From assembly GCA_002104945.1 (NCBI GenBank), contig MCFH01000091.1:55595-119594 (forward strand): a DNA stretch of 64,000 bases, given 5' to 3'. This DNA is from Piromyces finnis. Lineage: Eukaryota; Neocallimastigomycota; Neocallimastigomycetes; Neocallimastigales; Neocallimastigaceae. Below, in pieces: positions 1-10,827 of the stretch. Position numbers and translations under genes: made by a program. The stretch's first letter is position 1, and each line of letters starts with the position of its first letter. The notes below the pieces were generated by a model, which made no database searches, was not told the origin of the DNA, and saw only the letters and a program-made list of their open reading frames with translations.

Positions 1-1243
1 TTAATGAATGGAAAAGAAAATAAAATCGATTAACAAATAAATATCGCTTTAAAATAAATGTATATAATATTATAAATCTATTTAAATTGAAACAAAATAG
101 TGAAATATATCAATTTATATTTCTAATAAATTATTTAAATATAATAGTATATATATATATATAAACCATATTTTATTAAAGTTTTATATCAACGAAATGT
201 TAATTTAATATGTAACATAATTTATATGGATATATGGATTAATCTCCACTTTTTTATTTGAAATTATAATTAAAAAAATTATATGTAACAAATATTTATG
301 GAATACTACAAAATATATTAAAATTTAATTAATTTTTTTTATATGTGTATGAAATAAAAAAAAATAGCCGTTTTTATACAATAAACATTTATTAAACTTA
401 TTCTATTAAAATTTAAAAAATTTTATATTAATAAAACTTTAATTATAAGAATTACTACTAATTAAAGTTAATTAGTTAATATATATAAATATCTTTTAAT
501 TTTATTTTTAATATTAATCATATTTCTATTAATTTAGTTCCCCTATAATTTGGAAAAATAAAATATACATTTATGTATAATTTATTTTCTATATTTTACT
601 ATGTATTATTACAAAAAAATAAATAAATAAATAAATAATCAAGGAATAGATCAACAATAATAATATATTTATTTTATTTATGATAATTATGAGTTAATTT
701 AAAGGATAATAAAAAATATCAATTTTTACTAAAGTACACTTTTTTAGTAAATTATAAAATTTGTTTTAATATAGTTCATTAAAAATATTCCAATTTAATT
801 TTTTTTATATAAATAAACTTTAAGTAGAATTAAATACAATAAAACCGGACGACACATTAATTTTTCAGTAAAAAATTCATATGGTTCAGTAAAATATTAA
901 AAAATAATAAAACTATAATAATAAAATATAAATTATAGAATTTTTAAAAATATAATATATAATTTTCTTTTTTACATATAATTATCAAAGTTTATATTAG
1001 TGCTTCATAATATATTTAAAGATATTTTAAATGATGAAGAATATTACTTTTTATTTAATAAATTATTTTTTTTATAAAATAATATATTAATTGAGTCAGT
1101 TTATAAATTGTATGAATTATACTAAATTTTTATCTATGAATATCATATATTTTTTAAGTTATTATTTTTATTATAAAAGTTGATTGGATTTACTAATACT
1201 TTTTTTTTATAACTAGGTATTTATTGGGTGATTATTAAAGGGC

Positions 1244-1268
1244 TTTTTTTTTTTTTTTAAAAAAAAAA
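1244..1268. repeat. Poly-T/poly-A junction (T15A10)
   Basis: A run of 15 T passes directly into 10 A, bounded by aaagggc and tctt. In copy 2 the same site (40939-40965) is T14A13, so it is length-variable. Self-complementary and able to fold as a hairpin. Similar junctions occur at 8874-8914, 12051-12077 and 28848-28871. Confidence 0.85.
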
Positions 1269-1643
1269 TCTTATTTTTTAAAGTGTAATCATACCTAATC
1301 CCTTAAATATATTAATATATATAAACCTTTTTAACAAATTATTTTATTAATATGGAGAAAAATAAATAGATAATAAATATAATAATATATATTTTTAATA
1401 TTTAAAACGTACATATTATTTTATATAAAGCAATTAATTATATAAAATAAATATTGCCAATCATTTAAGCTCAATTATAAAAGAAATGTTACTAAAGTAA
1501 TAAAAAGAATGAATGAATTTTAAAAAAAAAAAAATTAAATAGTAAAATATATATAATATTTTAAATTATTTAAATTAAAAATTAAATAAAAAAATTTATA
1601 GATTTATCTAAAAACAATTTTAATCCATATCCATATAATAAAA

Positions 1644-1700
1644 AATATATATAAATTGCAACACATTATATAATATATATAAATTGAAACACATTATTAA
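1644..1700 (+). repeat. Local 28-base tandem duplication specific to copy 1
   Basis: A segment containing ataaattgcaacacattat is followed at once by a near-identical one containing ataaattgaaacacattat. Copy 2 has a single version at about 41341-41367. It looks like a recent gain in copy 1 or loss in copy 2. Confidence 0.75.
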
Positions 1701-2805
1701 GGGATAAATATACTAATTAAAAATTTATATTAATTTTCCTATTATGGAATATTTTTCAGTTGTGAAGTAATTCAATAAATTTTAAAAGACTTAATAATTA
1801 TCTAAAAAATTAAAATATATAACTTGTGTGTAACCTGAAATATAAAGGGTTTCTTTTTTCTTTTTTTCTTTTTTTTTTTAATTAATTCCATTTCTAATTT
1901 AATTTATTTTGTTTTATATTTTGATATTTTTAATTTATAAAATTTAAAATTTTAAATTTAATTAATTTATTAATTATAATATTTTGATTACTTTGTAATA
2001 TATATTATAATAAAAATATATATATGAATTTAATAAAGTTTAGAGTTTTTTCTTTTAATGATAAAGTGGGTTTTTTTTTTATTGAATAATATAATTGAAA
2101 TTTATTATTATATATATCCAATTTAAAAAAAATATATATATGTCGAGTCAACTTTAAAATTTCTATTAATTACATTCTTTTATTTTTTTCATAATATTTA
2201 ATATATTATTGTATATATAAATTATATTTATATATTTATGTGTGTATCAAATAATTTCTAATAATTGGACTAAAATAAATGTATAATTTTCTATCAGCAT
2301 TTTTACACCTAGGTAATTATTAAATGATTACTAGAAAAAAAAATTATTAAAAATATATGTTTTGCTATTATAACCCGAAGCCTAATTCAAAACTCAGATA
2401 TTAAATTACATTTGTTATATAGTACCATTTAATAAAAATTATTTATAACACTAACAATTAAAAGAACCCTAAATATTAAATCATTACAATTAAATAAAAG
2501 CATTCTAAATCATTTTAATTTTTAAATGTGACTTTATTTTTTATTATATTTTATATTTATTTATTTTATTTTTTTTATTTTAATTTTAAAATTTATAATT
2601 ATTATATTTTATTTTTTTTATCACTAATTTAATTAATAGTTTAAAAATAATAAAAGTATTATTTTTAAACTATTTTATTTTATTATTTTAAATTTATCTC
2701 TATTACGTTATTTTAAACTTTCTAAAATCTATTTATTTTTTATTTTATTTATCCTTAAATGTTTTTATTTTTTATTTTTTATTTTTTTATTTTCTATTTT
2801 AATTT

Positions 2806-5800
2806 TTAGTTAATTGTTATAGTTTTTTTGTTTTTTGTATTATATGTATAGGTACCTTTTTTTATTCTAGTAAACCCAAAGCTAGAATCTTTAGAGGGTT
2901 TATCACATGGGCGAGCTGTTGGATAATCATTGTAATATAGGCACATTTCTTTACCATTAATTTTAAAATAGTTGTTATTTTCATCGTAAATATTAATGGT
3001 AGTGCTATCACTAACACCATATTTAAATTTATATTTTGCATTATTACATTTAACAATTGATAAATATTGGTAACCATCATTATTTTTACTATTACTTAAT
3101 GAAAGACAGTAATCGGATTTTGGTCCAATTTTTCCTGCATTTGCAGTTGATAAATACATAAAAGATGGCTTGTTAGTTGTAGAGAAAAGCCATGTATAGT
3201 AATTATTACTACTTTCAATTTTAATTTTTGATGTTGTATTGCTAACATCCTTCGCACCAATTGGGAGTTTTGATCCGTTAATTCCGTTAAATTGATATCC
3301 ATAATATGTAGTGGATTGTACGACAGTGGTCACTGTTGTTTTAGGTTTTGTTGTAGTAGTTGTCTTCTTGGTTGTAGTAGTTGTTTTCTTGGTTGTAGTA
3401 GTTGTTTTCTTGGTTGTTGTAGTTGTTTTTTTGGTTGTTGTAGTAGTAGTTTTAGTAGTTGTAGTTGTTCTTCTAATGCTTGTAATCGGTGTTGTTGTTG
3501 TTGTTGTTGTTGTTGTTACAGGCTTTTTTAAAATGATATCTGGGTAAAAGAAAGTTGCACCAGATCTCCTTGCAATGATAATATGGAATGGATCATCAGA
3601 TATATCATCACTTACATAGTAAACACCCATACCATATACACCTTCAGGTGATTTATTTCCCATTTCATATAAAATCTTACCACTATCACTATAAAGTCTA
3701 AACAAGCCATCATTTTCTAAACGACCAAAACTAATTTTTTCCTTATCAGACTTGAATATTTCTATAGTGAACTTTTTTTTATTTGAATGTGCAGCCCATA
3801 CCAATTTATCTTCGAATAATTGAAGAGAACGAACATCAGCACTATCTCTAATTTTTTCACCAGGGAATATTCTATCGTATCCATTTGAACTGTCAGAATC
3901 TAATCCTTCGATGAACGAAACCCTTGTCGTTTCTCCACAACTTTCGTATGAAATTTTTCTTGGTTCCGAAAATATGGTATATCCATTCATCTTTTTAGTA
4001 GGCCAAAGATGCCAAATATAATCAGGGACGTCTTCAATTAATCTTTTCTTTTTAATTGAATTCATATTTTCAGAAGAATTACTTCTTCTTTCTAAAACTT
4101 CCCTATACTTACAACCTATAGTATCTTCGTCATAATCAATTTCACCATCTAATACAGGAACACAATATTCTTCAAGTTCATCCATATCATTAAAAATGCA
4201 GAATGGAGGGACTAATACATTTCCTTCAATAGCTAAACATAACTCTCCGAAATCTTCAAAGCTAATTAATGATGTGTTATCTGGTGTATGAGTACTAATG
4301 GAAGTAGTAGTAGTAGTAGTGGTGGTGGTGGTAGTGGTGGTTGTAGTTATAATTTTATTTTGTGATGTTTGGTAACTTACCTTTGAATAAGAAGGTTTAA
4401 TAGTAGTAATTGTTGGAATATTTGTACTGCTACTATTTGTTGATACATTATTATTTTTTTTAGTAGTAGTAGTAGTAGTAGTAGTAGTTGTTGTAGTTGT
4501 AGTTGTAGTTGGTTTTGGATCCATATCTGTATTATCCTTTGAAAGTTGTATTATTTTTAATTTTGATTCATATTTATTTTTAATAGAGCATAGATTATTA
4601 TTATTGTATATGAAATATTCCCCGATTATTTGATAGAACGAATCTTCAACATCAAAATTTGGATTTTCCTTTTCAATAAGTTCTATCAATTCATATGCGA
4701 GGTCATCTGGTATTCTATTTTTATCACGTTTACCGAGGTATGAGACGTTATTACCGGTTTTAGCATTATTTATATCCTCTTCAGAACAACATGGATATTT
4801 TGAATCAAGAATACTCGAACAACTTTTAACTTTTTCACAATCGTAATTATCAAGAATATAAGTATAATATCTGTTATTCACTTTCTTCATACAAATAGCT
4901 TCTCCATCACCACCTGTACTCAATTTTCCGCCTAATAATTCACATTTTTTTTCATTATTACATAAAATGGAATCTTTTATGTAAAATTCACCGTTATCAT
5001 TTAATGTAACTTCAAATGGTGGATTAATATTATTTCTATCTACATCTGGATTAATATAGGTACTGAATATACTGTAATTTTGGGAATCCCTAACAACCAT
5101 TTCACCTAAGTCATTGATAAACATATGGTATGGACCCTTTGCATACCAAAGATTGGCTGTACTGGATTCCCACATAGTACGTGAACCATCTTTGAAAATA
5201 ACATTACCTTCACTATTTAAAATTAGTTTGAATCTTCCGTTGGGCGATATCATACCTTGGTTTTGATTTAAAAATATGTGCTTTGAACAGGCGTGTGTAG
5301 TCGAAATAAATTTACCTGTATGAACATATTCAATATTTGTAAGAATACGGTTATGTATGTCACAATATTCATTTTCATAACAATACTTATCTGAAATTGA
5401 AGATTTAAATACGGGTGTTTCAATTTTTGTAGGCATTCTATAAGCTATTGGCATGACGTATCCTCTATAATGCTTGCAAGCATTCTTTTCTGAAGACCAA
5501 ATTAATGCACCCATTTCATCATATAATTCCACTCTGGCTCCGTACGATGGACTTACATTTTTAGTAGGGCCAGATAAAATTAATCGATAAAGATTTCTTG
5601 GTGATACACCAACAGTAAAATCTAAATTATTAGGAAGTGAATCCCATACAGTTACCCATTCATCCTTAAGATATCCATCAACTAAAAAGTTTTTGGCTTC
5701 AATTATTATATGACCTCGATTAGTTATTGAAAATCTAGATTGACTAGTCATCTTTCCAATAAAACTGGTGCCCGATTCCCAAATAATATTTTCACCAGTA

Positions 5801-8235
5801 GTCAATACCAAGTTTCCGTTACTCAATAATTTAAATTCGTACATACCTTTTGAAGTAGTTAATTTCTTATTTCCTTCTAAGTAAAAACCAGGCGTTAATT
5901 CATTTTTATCTACTATTTCATCACCGGAAGTAGTCACACCTATATTGACGGACGATTCAATTTCTTTGTTGATTACTTGGAAAGTATAAGAGGAATCAGA
6001 GACATCCATGACATCTAGACTACTATAAGTTTTCTCACCATCTCTTTCAATAATTGAAATTTCAGAAGTCACAATTTCATATGGGACTTGAATGATTTTA
6101 TCTAAAAAGTTAGATATTGTGAAACTCTTTTCATTATTAATTCCACATGCAAATGGAATGATGGTAGAATGGACAAGTGGTCTAACAACAACGTATTTGT
6201 TTTGACCATAAGTTAATGTGTATGAAGCTGACACACCGATGGTAACAGAGGTATTATTATTAAATGAATGGGCAATATCAACACTATAGGTTTGATCTAT
6301 TGTCTTACTATAGTCATCTGTATAACTGTTTCCTTCGGAATAAGAGTTGCTTTTACCATAAGTATGACTTTTACTGTTACCAAAAGTATCGGATTCGCCT
6401 TTAGACCAACCGTTTTCACTTGTGTAAGAATTACTTATGGACTCTGAAATTGAATCACTTCTTGATGTATCTTTGGTAGAGGTTTCACTGTGTCCTCTTG
6501 TAACAGCGTCAGAAATTCCATTTGTATAAGTCTTTGTGTTACTCCATCCTTGAGAGTTTGTAATACTGTCGGACCATCCCTCGTTTCTTGAAGTACTGCT
6601 GTTTTTGGTAGCAGTAGCACATGATTCATCAGAACTATTTTGTCCATAGGAAACGGATCTTGAGTTGTCTTCTGTAACAGAATGTTCATAGCCAGTTTCA
6701 AGGTTGGTATTGATACTAGTACTTCCTCCAACATTAATAAATTCTCCTATTCCTGCATGAAATTCAGTGGTTTGTCCTACACTTAAATTGACATGTCCAC
6801 TGTTCGTTGTTGATGTAGAGCGTGTATCACTAACATCATAGGACCTTCCAATGGTACTACATCGATTGACTGATAGATCGGATCCTTCGGTGTGTCCAAC
6901 ATCGACACTAAAAGTTGATGTACTGCTAGTATCTCTACTATATGTATCAGAAACAGAATATTCATTTGATTTAGTAATGGTTCTATCATTACTATCAGTA
7001 ACGGAATAAGAATATCCTGTACTGATTTCAGAAGTTTTAGAGATGTCTTTCGAAATAGTTTGAGAGTAGCTACCTGACTGGTCTGTGGATTTTGTTTTTT
7101 GATAAGAAATTTCAATGGTATCACCGATATCTTCACTTACACTTTTTTCCATATTTGTGGTGGTTGAATTTCCGTAGGTGAATGAGCTTGAGTTAGATTG
7201 AGCATCGGTTAATGTATAGGAATAACCAAATCCAATTTGTCGACTAAGATTAAATTCGTAAGTACATTTTTCTTCGTTATGGCAACTTATAACATCAACA
7301 ATGATAGGTGCACCATATCCCAAACGGATATTTGAATTCTTAATCCCAGTAAGTTCTTCCAAATAAGGATTAGCCATAGGATTTTCACTGGTCAAAGGGA
7401 TACATTGTAAAGGCTTCTTTCTATACTTTTCATAAATATCTTCAGTTTTAACTTCCCCAATATCATAAGTAATTTTACCAGTTAAACTTTCTGTTTCATT
7501 TGAAGCAACTTTAAGCATTTGATGAATCTCTGAACCATTATTAACTTTACTTTCTGATCTTTTCTTGAATTTTTTTGAATTTTTTGAATTTTCTGAATTT
7601 TTTGAATTTTTAATATTATTTTTATTTTCATATTTTTTTTCTTCTTCTTCTTCTTCTTCTTCTTCAAATTTATCTTCATCATCATCTTCTAAATCTTTAG
7701 TTAGCATTCTTGATACTGTAAGAATAACACCATTTTGTTTATAAAAGGAAAGCTCTTTTTCGTCGGGAATACCATTGCAGCAATAACTATATCCATCCCA
7801 AATGTAGTCTTCTTTCATGAAATCTTTAATACTTATATCATTTTTATTTTCAATCATAAATATTCTTCCATCCTTTAAATTACAAAAGTCGCAGTATTTT
7901 TTATCCAACATTTCAATATCTGTTGTTTCTTCTAAATCAATAGTATGTGTTTCCATTTCTTCATTAGAAATTTCGGAAAATACTTTAAATTCTTCGTTTT
8001 TAAGGGTGGAGGGATTAAACTCTTCCTTTAAAACTTCTTCAAAGATATCTTCAACGGTTTCAGTATTATCATTATTACTTATTCCACCATTAGGAACACT
8101 CTTAGCATTTGTTTTATGTAATAATGATAAAATTAGTAATATATTAAAAGCAGAGATTCCCACTTTCATTTTTTTTTCTAATATATTTGTTTTTAAGAAT
8201 AAAAATAATTTTTTATAAAGCAATATTAAAAACAT
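2806..8235 (-). CDS. Giant secreted multidomain lectin-like protein (gene A, copy 1)
   Basis: 1809 codons. M23 (codon 8167-8169) is the likelier start because it opens a clean signal peptide ending near A44; M1 is an in-frame ATG 66 bases upstream. Order seen: Cys-containing N-terminal region; Glu run (~190-205); long Ser/Thr/Gly region with alternating polar residues (~330-685); two bulb-type-lectin-like segments (~780-868, ~985-1062) with SNGNLVL/IWESG and SEGNVIF/MWESS patterns; a weaker third (~1455-1540); three Thr-rich linkers (~1243-1262, ~1295-1312, ~1572-1633), the last built of KKTTTTT units; and a C-terminal Cys-containing ricin-like module (~1650-1796) resembling those in genes F and E. 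A secreted or wall-bound glycan-binding role is inferred. The alternating Ser/Thr region could form amphipathic beta strands, but I cannot assign it to a pore-forming family. Ends TAA. No enzyme motif recognised. Confidence 0.85.
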   Translation of the reverse strand: MFLILLYKKLFLFLKTNILEKKMKVGISAFNILLILSLLHKTNAKSVPNGGISNNDNTETVEDIFEEVLKEEFNPSTLKNEEFKVFSEISNEEMETHTIDLEETTDIEMLDKKYCDFCNLKDGRIFMIENKNDISIKDFMKEDYIWDGYSYCCNGIPDEKELSFYKQNGVILTVSRMLTKDLEDDDEDKFEEEEEEEEEKKYENKNNIKNSKNSENSKNSKKFKKRSESKVNNGSEIHQMLKVASNETESLTGKITYDIGEVKTEDIYEKYRKKPLQCIPLTSENPMANPYLEELTGIKNSNIRLGYGAPIIVDVISCHNEEKCTYEFNLSRQIGFGYSYTLTDAQSNSSSFTYGNSTTTNMEKSVSEDIGDTIEISYQKTKSTDQSGSYSQTISKDISKTSEISTGYSYSVTDSNDRTITKSNEYSVSDTYSRDTSSTSTFSVDVGHTEGSDLSVNRCSTIGRSYDVSDTRSTSTTNSGHVNLSVGQTTEFHAGIGEFINVGGSTSINTNLETGYEHSVTEDNSRSVSYGQNSSDESCATATKNSSTSRNEGWSDSITNSQGWSNTKTYTNGISDAVTRGHSETSTKDTSRSDSISESISNSYTSENGWSKGESDTFGNSKSHTYGKSNSYSEGNSYTDDYSKTIDQTYSVDIAHSFNNNTSVTIGVSASYTLTYGQNKYVVVRPLVHSTIIPFACGINNEKSFTISNFLDKIIQVPYEIVTSEISIIERDGEKTYSSLDVMDVSDSSYTFQVINKEIESSVNIGVTTSGDEIVDKNELTPGFYLEGNKKLTTSKGMYEFKLLSNGNLVLTTGENIIWESGTSFIGKMTSQSRFSITNRGHIIIEAKNFLVDGYLKDEWVTVWDSLPNNLDFTVGVSPRNLYRLILSGPTKNVSPSYGARVELYDEMGALIWSSEKNACKHYRGYVMPIAYRMPTKIETPVFKSSISDKYCYENEYCDIHNRILTNIEYVHTGKFISTTHACSKHIFLNQNQGMISPNGRFKLILNSEGNVIFKDGSRTMWESSTANLWYAKGPYHMFINDLGEMVVRDSQNYSIFSTYINPDVDRNNINPPFEVTLNDNGEFYIKDSILCNNEKKCELLGGKLSTGGDGEAICMKKVNNRYYTYILDNYDCEKVKSCSSILDSKYPCCSEEDINNAKTGNNVSYLGKRDKNRIPDDLAYELIELIEKENPNFDVEDSFYQIIGEYFIYNNNNLCSIKNKYESKLKIIQLSKDNTDMDPKPTTTTTTTTTTTTTTTTKKNNNVSTNSSSTNIPTITTIKPSYSKVSYQTSQNKIITTTTTTTTTTTTTTTSISTHTPDNTSLISFEDFGELCLAIEGNVLVPPFCIFNDMDELEEYCVPVLDGEIDYDEDTIGCKYREVLERRSNSSENMNSIKKKRLIEDVPDYIWHLWPTKKMNGYTIFSEPRKISYESCGETTRVSFIEGLDSDSSNGYDRIFPGEKIRDSADVRSLQLFEDKLVWAAHSNKKKFTIEIFKSDKEKISFGRLENDGLFRLYSDSGKILYEMGNKSPEGVYGMGVYYVSDDISDDPFHIIIARRSGATFFYPDIILKKPVTTTTTTTTTPITSIRRTTTTTKTTTTTTKKTTTTTKKTTTTTKKTTTTTKKTTTTTKPKTTVTTVVQSTTYYGYQFNGINGSKLPIGAKDVSNTTSKIKIESSNNYYTWLFSTTNKPSFMYLSTANAGKIGPKSDYCLSLSNSKNNDGYQYLSIVKCNNAKYKFKYGVSDSTTINIYDENNNYFKINGKEMCLYYNDYPTARPCDKPSKDSSFGFTRIKKGTYTYNTKNKKTITIN
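3335..3518 (-). repeat. KKTTTTT-coding minisatellite in gene A, copy 1
   Basis: Tandem 21-base units encoding KKTTTTT between the lectin-like part and the C-terminal module of gene A. The copy 2 counterpart (43008-43174) has one unit fewer and one more plain Thr codon. The same heptapeptide unit builds the linker of gene F on the opposite strand. Such linkers are usually flexible and O-glycosylated. Confidence 0.85.
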
Positions 8236-8873
8236 TTTAGTATAATGAATGTCATTTTTAAATATTTTTTATATTTTATTTTCTAAACAAATAGAAAAAA
8301 AAAATAAAAAGATAATATGATGATATAAATAAAAATAATAAAAGATTAAATATTTAATACTAATAGTAATAAAAACAATAACAATAATACACAAAAGAAT
8401 TTTTTATTTATTTATTTTTATTTACCTTAATAAAAAAAGTGGAATTTAAATTGTTTTAAATAATTAACAAAAATATTCATATAAATAGTATTTTTTAACT
8501 GCTCTTATATAAATATTTTTATACTTTTTATTTTATATTTATTTTTAAGTATTAAAAAAATTAAAAAAAAAAAAAAATAAATAAATAAATAAATATTTAT
8601 ATATATATATTTAAAATTTATATTAAATTAAATTTAAAAATATTAATATAATCTAGTGTAACAATAATTAATTCTATTATTCACTATTTATTAATACTTT
8701 ACTATTCAATATCATATTTGTATATAATAATATATAATTAATACACGATTTTAAATAAAAAATTAAATTGATAAATCAATAACATTGTATATTTTTGATT
8801 TTCAAATTATTTTTTTAACACTTTTACTTATTACCGTAATTTTTTTAATTTTTGCTCTTACTTTTTAATGCTG

Positions 8874-8915
<42 letters not shown>

Positions 8916-9306
8916 AAATATAAAATATTTCTTTATTAAATTAGTTTTCAAAACAAAAAAAATATTTACTTTTTAGTATATATTTAGTTTTTTTTTCTAT
9001 ATATTTATATATTTATAGATTTTTTAAATTAAATAAATTATATAATGTGTTTTCTTAAATTTTTATTAAAAATAATTAATAAATAATGAATTTTTTTAAG
9101 AAATTATTAATATTTTATTTTATTTTATTGCATTTTTTATTTAAAGCTTTGTTTTTAAATCAAATAATTTTTTTTAACTATTATTGTATTTATTTTTATT
9201 TCTAAAATTTTTAATAAACTATCAAATATATAATAAATAAATTAATTTTTAAAGTTTTATATATCTTCCTAAGTTATTTATACTTTGATTTATTTATAAA
9301 ATGGAA
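8236..9306. other. A+T-rich spacer between genes B and A
   Basis: Between the end of gene B and the start of gene A, both on the minus strand; it would hold the gene A promoter next to 8236. It contains A/T homopolymers, an AAAT run near 8578-8594 and the T13A28 junction at 8874-8914. No ORF or RNA gene recognised. Confidence 0.65.
8874..8914. repeat. Poly-T/poly-A junction (T13A28)
   Basis: Thirteen T run directly into 28 A, flanked by aatgctg and gaaata. The copy 2 site (48538-48581) is T16A28. Potential hairpin; length-variable. Confidence 0.85.
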
Positions 9307-10809
9307 TTAACAAGGATCCCAGCTATTTTCTCCTAAATATACTTTGTAATATATATTTTCATTACATTTATCTACTACATTATCATCTTCATCATAATAA
9401 GTGACGGAATTTACTAAACTTATTTCATTGTTAACTATTGAAGATCCATATTCATTTGAAGTGGAAACTACAGCGTATTTAATTGGCTTGGTACTGTATT
9501 TATTTGAAAAATCTTTATTTATTAATTCATAGAAGGATTTTACGCAATCAATATCAGATTTTTCATTACCTTCAAGGTTTTCAAGTCTAATTTTAGAATA
9601 TTTTCCAAATTTATTTTGTTTTTCATTAGTATTTCTACAATATAACCATCCATTTAATTGATATTTTTTATCTTTTAAGTTATTAATTAGATATTCGGAT
9701 TTTTCATTAGTATTATTTCCACCTATTAATGAGGAAGATGAGTCTTGTCTTCCTGAAGTAATTTCTGAAATATAGCATTCAAGATCTCCATAGTTTGTGA
9801 ATAACTTATCAAAACCTGAACTACAATTTTTATTTCCATCATTACAAATTTCACCACAACTTATTGTAGAAATTGGGGTTTCCTTAATATCGGCAATAGT
9901 AGTAGTAGTGGTGGTGGTGGTAGTAAGAATAGTAGTAGTAGTAGTAGTAGTAGTAGTAGGAATAGTAATGGTAGTAAGAATAGTAGTGGAAATGGTAGGA
10001 ACAGTAGTAATGGTGGTTTCTTTTATATCAGCAATGGTTGTAGTTGATTCAATATCATCGATACTAGTAGTAGTGGCTTCTTTTATATCAGCAATGGTTG
10101 TAGTTGATTCAATATCATCGATACTAGTGGTAGTAGTGGTTTCTTTAATATCAGCAATGGCTGTAGTTGATTCAATATCATCGATACTAGTAGTAGTAGT
10201 GGTTTCTTTAATATCAGCAATGGTTGTAGTTGATTCAATATCATCGATACTAGTAGTAGTAGTGGTTTCTTTAATATCAGCAATGGTTGTAGTTGATTCA
10301 ATATCATCGATACTAGTAGTAGTAGTGGTTTCTTTAATATCAGCAATGGTTGTAGTTGATTCAATATCATCGATACTAGTAGTAGTAGTGGTTTCTTTAA
10401 TATCAGCAATGGTTGTAGTTGATTCAATATCATCGATACTAGTAGTAGTAGTGGTTTCTTTAATATCAGCAATGGTTGTAGTTGGTAAAAATGCAGATGT
10501 TGTAGAGTCAATAATAATAGTTTCGATTGTATTATCAACACTACTACTTAAATAAATAGTACTTTCTGGATATTTTGTGATTTCATCTATTTCTGAATCT
10601 TCAATTTCTTTATCACTTTCATCATCACTACCATTTTCTAATTTACTTAATAAACCGTTATTTTCTTTGTTAATTATTCCTACATTTTTAATTTCCTTAC
10701 TCTTACTCTTTCTAACATAACAACGAGCACCGTTGATACCTATGATTTGAACTACTGAAATAATTATAGAAATAATTAAAATTTTTGATAAAATGTTTTT
10801 ATATTGCAT
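9307..10809 (-). CDS. Secreted Thr-rich repeat protein with Cys-rich C-terminal domain (gene B, copy 1)
   Basis: 500 codons. Signal peptide ~1-28 (hydrophobic ILIISIIISVVQIIG, likely cut before RCYVRK). An acidic segment follows, then seven tandem 21-residue units of the type TTTIADIKETTTTTSIDDIES (~110-255; the seventh has 20 residues), then poly-Thr (~270-310), and a C-terminal domain (~315-500) with spaced cysteines, the last being the final residue. Gene G shares the R-CYVR N-terminus, Thr-rich middle and terminal Cys, so the two look like divergent paralogues. Function unknown; a wall or surface protein with an extended glycosylated stalk is the inference. Copy 2 (48975-50540) has eight units. 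A TTTTTA tract lies 18 bases upstream of the start codon. Confidence 0.85.
   Translation of the reverse strand: MQYKNILSKILIISIIISVVQIIGINGARCYVRKSKSKEIKNVGIINKENNGLLSKLENGSDDESDKEIEDSEIDEITKYPESTIYLSSSVDNTIETIIIDSTTSAFLPTTTIADIKETTTTTSIDDIESTTTIADIKETTTTTSIDDIESTTTIADIKETTTTTSIDDIESTTTIADIKETTTTTSIDDIESTTTIADIKETTTTTSIDDIESTTAIADIKETTTTTSIDDIESTTTIADIKEATTTSIDDIESTTTIADIKETTITTVPTISTTILTTITIPTTTTTTTTTILTTTTTTTTTIADIKETPISTISCGEICNDGNKNCSSGFDKLFTNYGDLECYISEITSGRQDSSSSLIGGNNTNEKSEYLINNLKDKKYQLNGWLYCRNTNEKQNKFGKYSKIRLENLEGNEKSDIDCVKSFYELINKDFSNKYSTKPIKYAVVSTSNEYGSSIVNNEISLVNSVTYYDEDDNVVDKCNENIYYKVYLGENSWDPC
10044..10482 (-). repeat. 63-base coding minisatellite, 7 units
   Basis: Tandem units of 63 bases (one of 60) encode the 21-residue repeats of gene B. 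Units are almost identical; variants are an Ala in one unit and an Ala plus a missing Thr in the last. Copy 2 has eight units at 49711-50214 with none of these variants. Confidence 0.93.
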
Positions 10810-10827
10810 TTTTTTAGTAACTACAGG

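Larger units (their letters stand above)
1..2805. other. Gene-free A+T-rich spacer, downstream of gene A
   Basis: About 2.8 kb with stop codons in every frame and no ORF of coding character. It holds short poly-A/poly-T runs, (AT)n patches, a T15/A10 junction at 1244-1268 and a local 28-base tandem duplication near 1644-1700 that copy 2 lacks. The few less A+T-rich spots (about 840-860 and 2374-2400) show no tRNA box A/B pattern. The 3' end of gene A lies at its right edge. Confidence 0.7.

Noticed and set aside
574-2800. tRNA or rRNA genes in the spacers
   Set aside because: No box B-like GGTTCGA sequence or cloverleaf-like GC-rich stems seen; composition is too A/T-rich throughout.
3292-3547. 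Plus-strand frames rich in Cys or Val opposite the gene A linker
   Set aside because: Antisense of KKTTTTT codons; low complexity only.
7817-8218. 133-codon plus-strand frame opposite the gene A N-terminus (also 47487-47888)
   Set aside because: Conserved between copies only because gene A is; serine-rich shadow with no leader or domain.
10083-10541. Second minus-strand frame with LLLLVSMILNQLQPLLILKK repeats
   Set aside because: Alternate frame of the same 63-base units; no independent start context or leader.
9797-10555. 252-codon plus-strand frame rich in VVVVSLISAM repeats (and its copy at 49465-50286)
   Set aside because: Exact antisense of the gene B repeat array; it is open only because the 63-base units lack stops in that frame.
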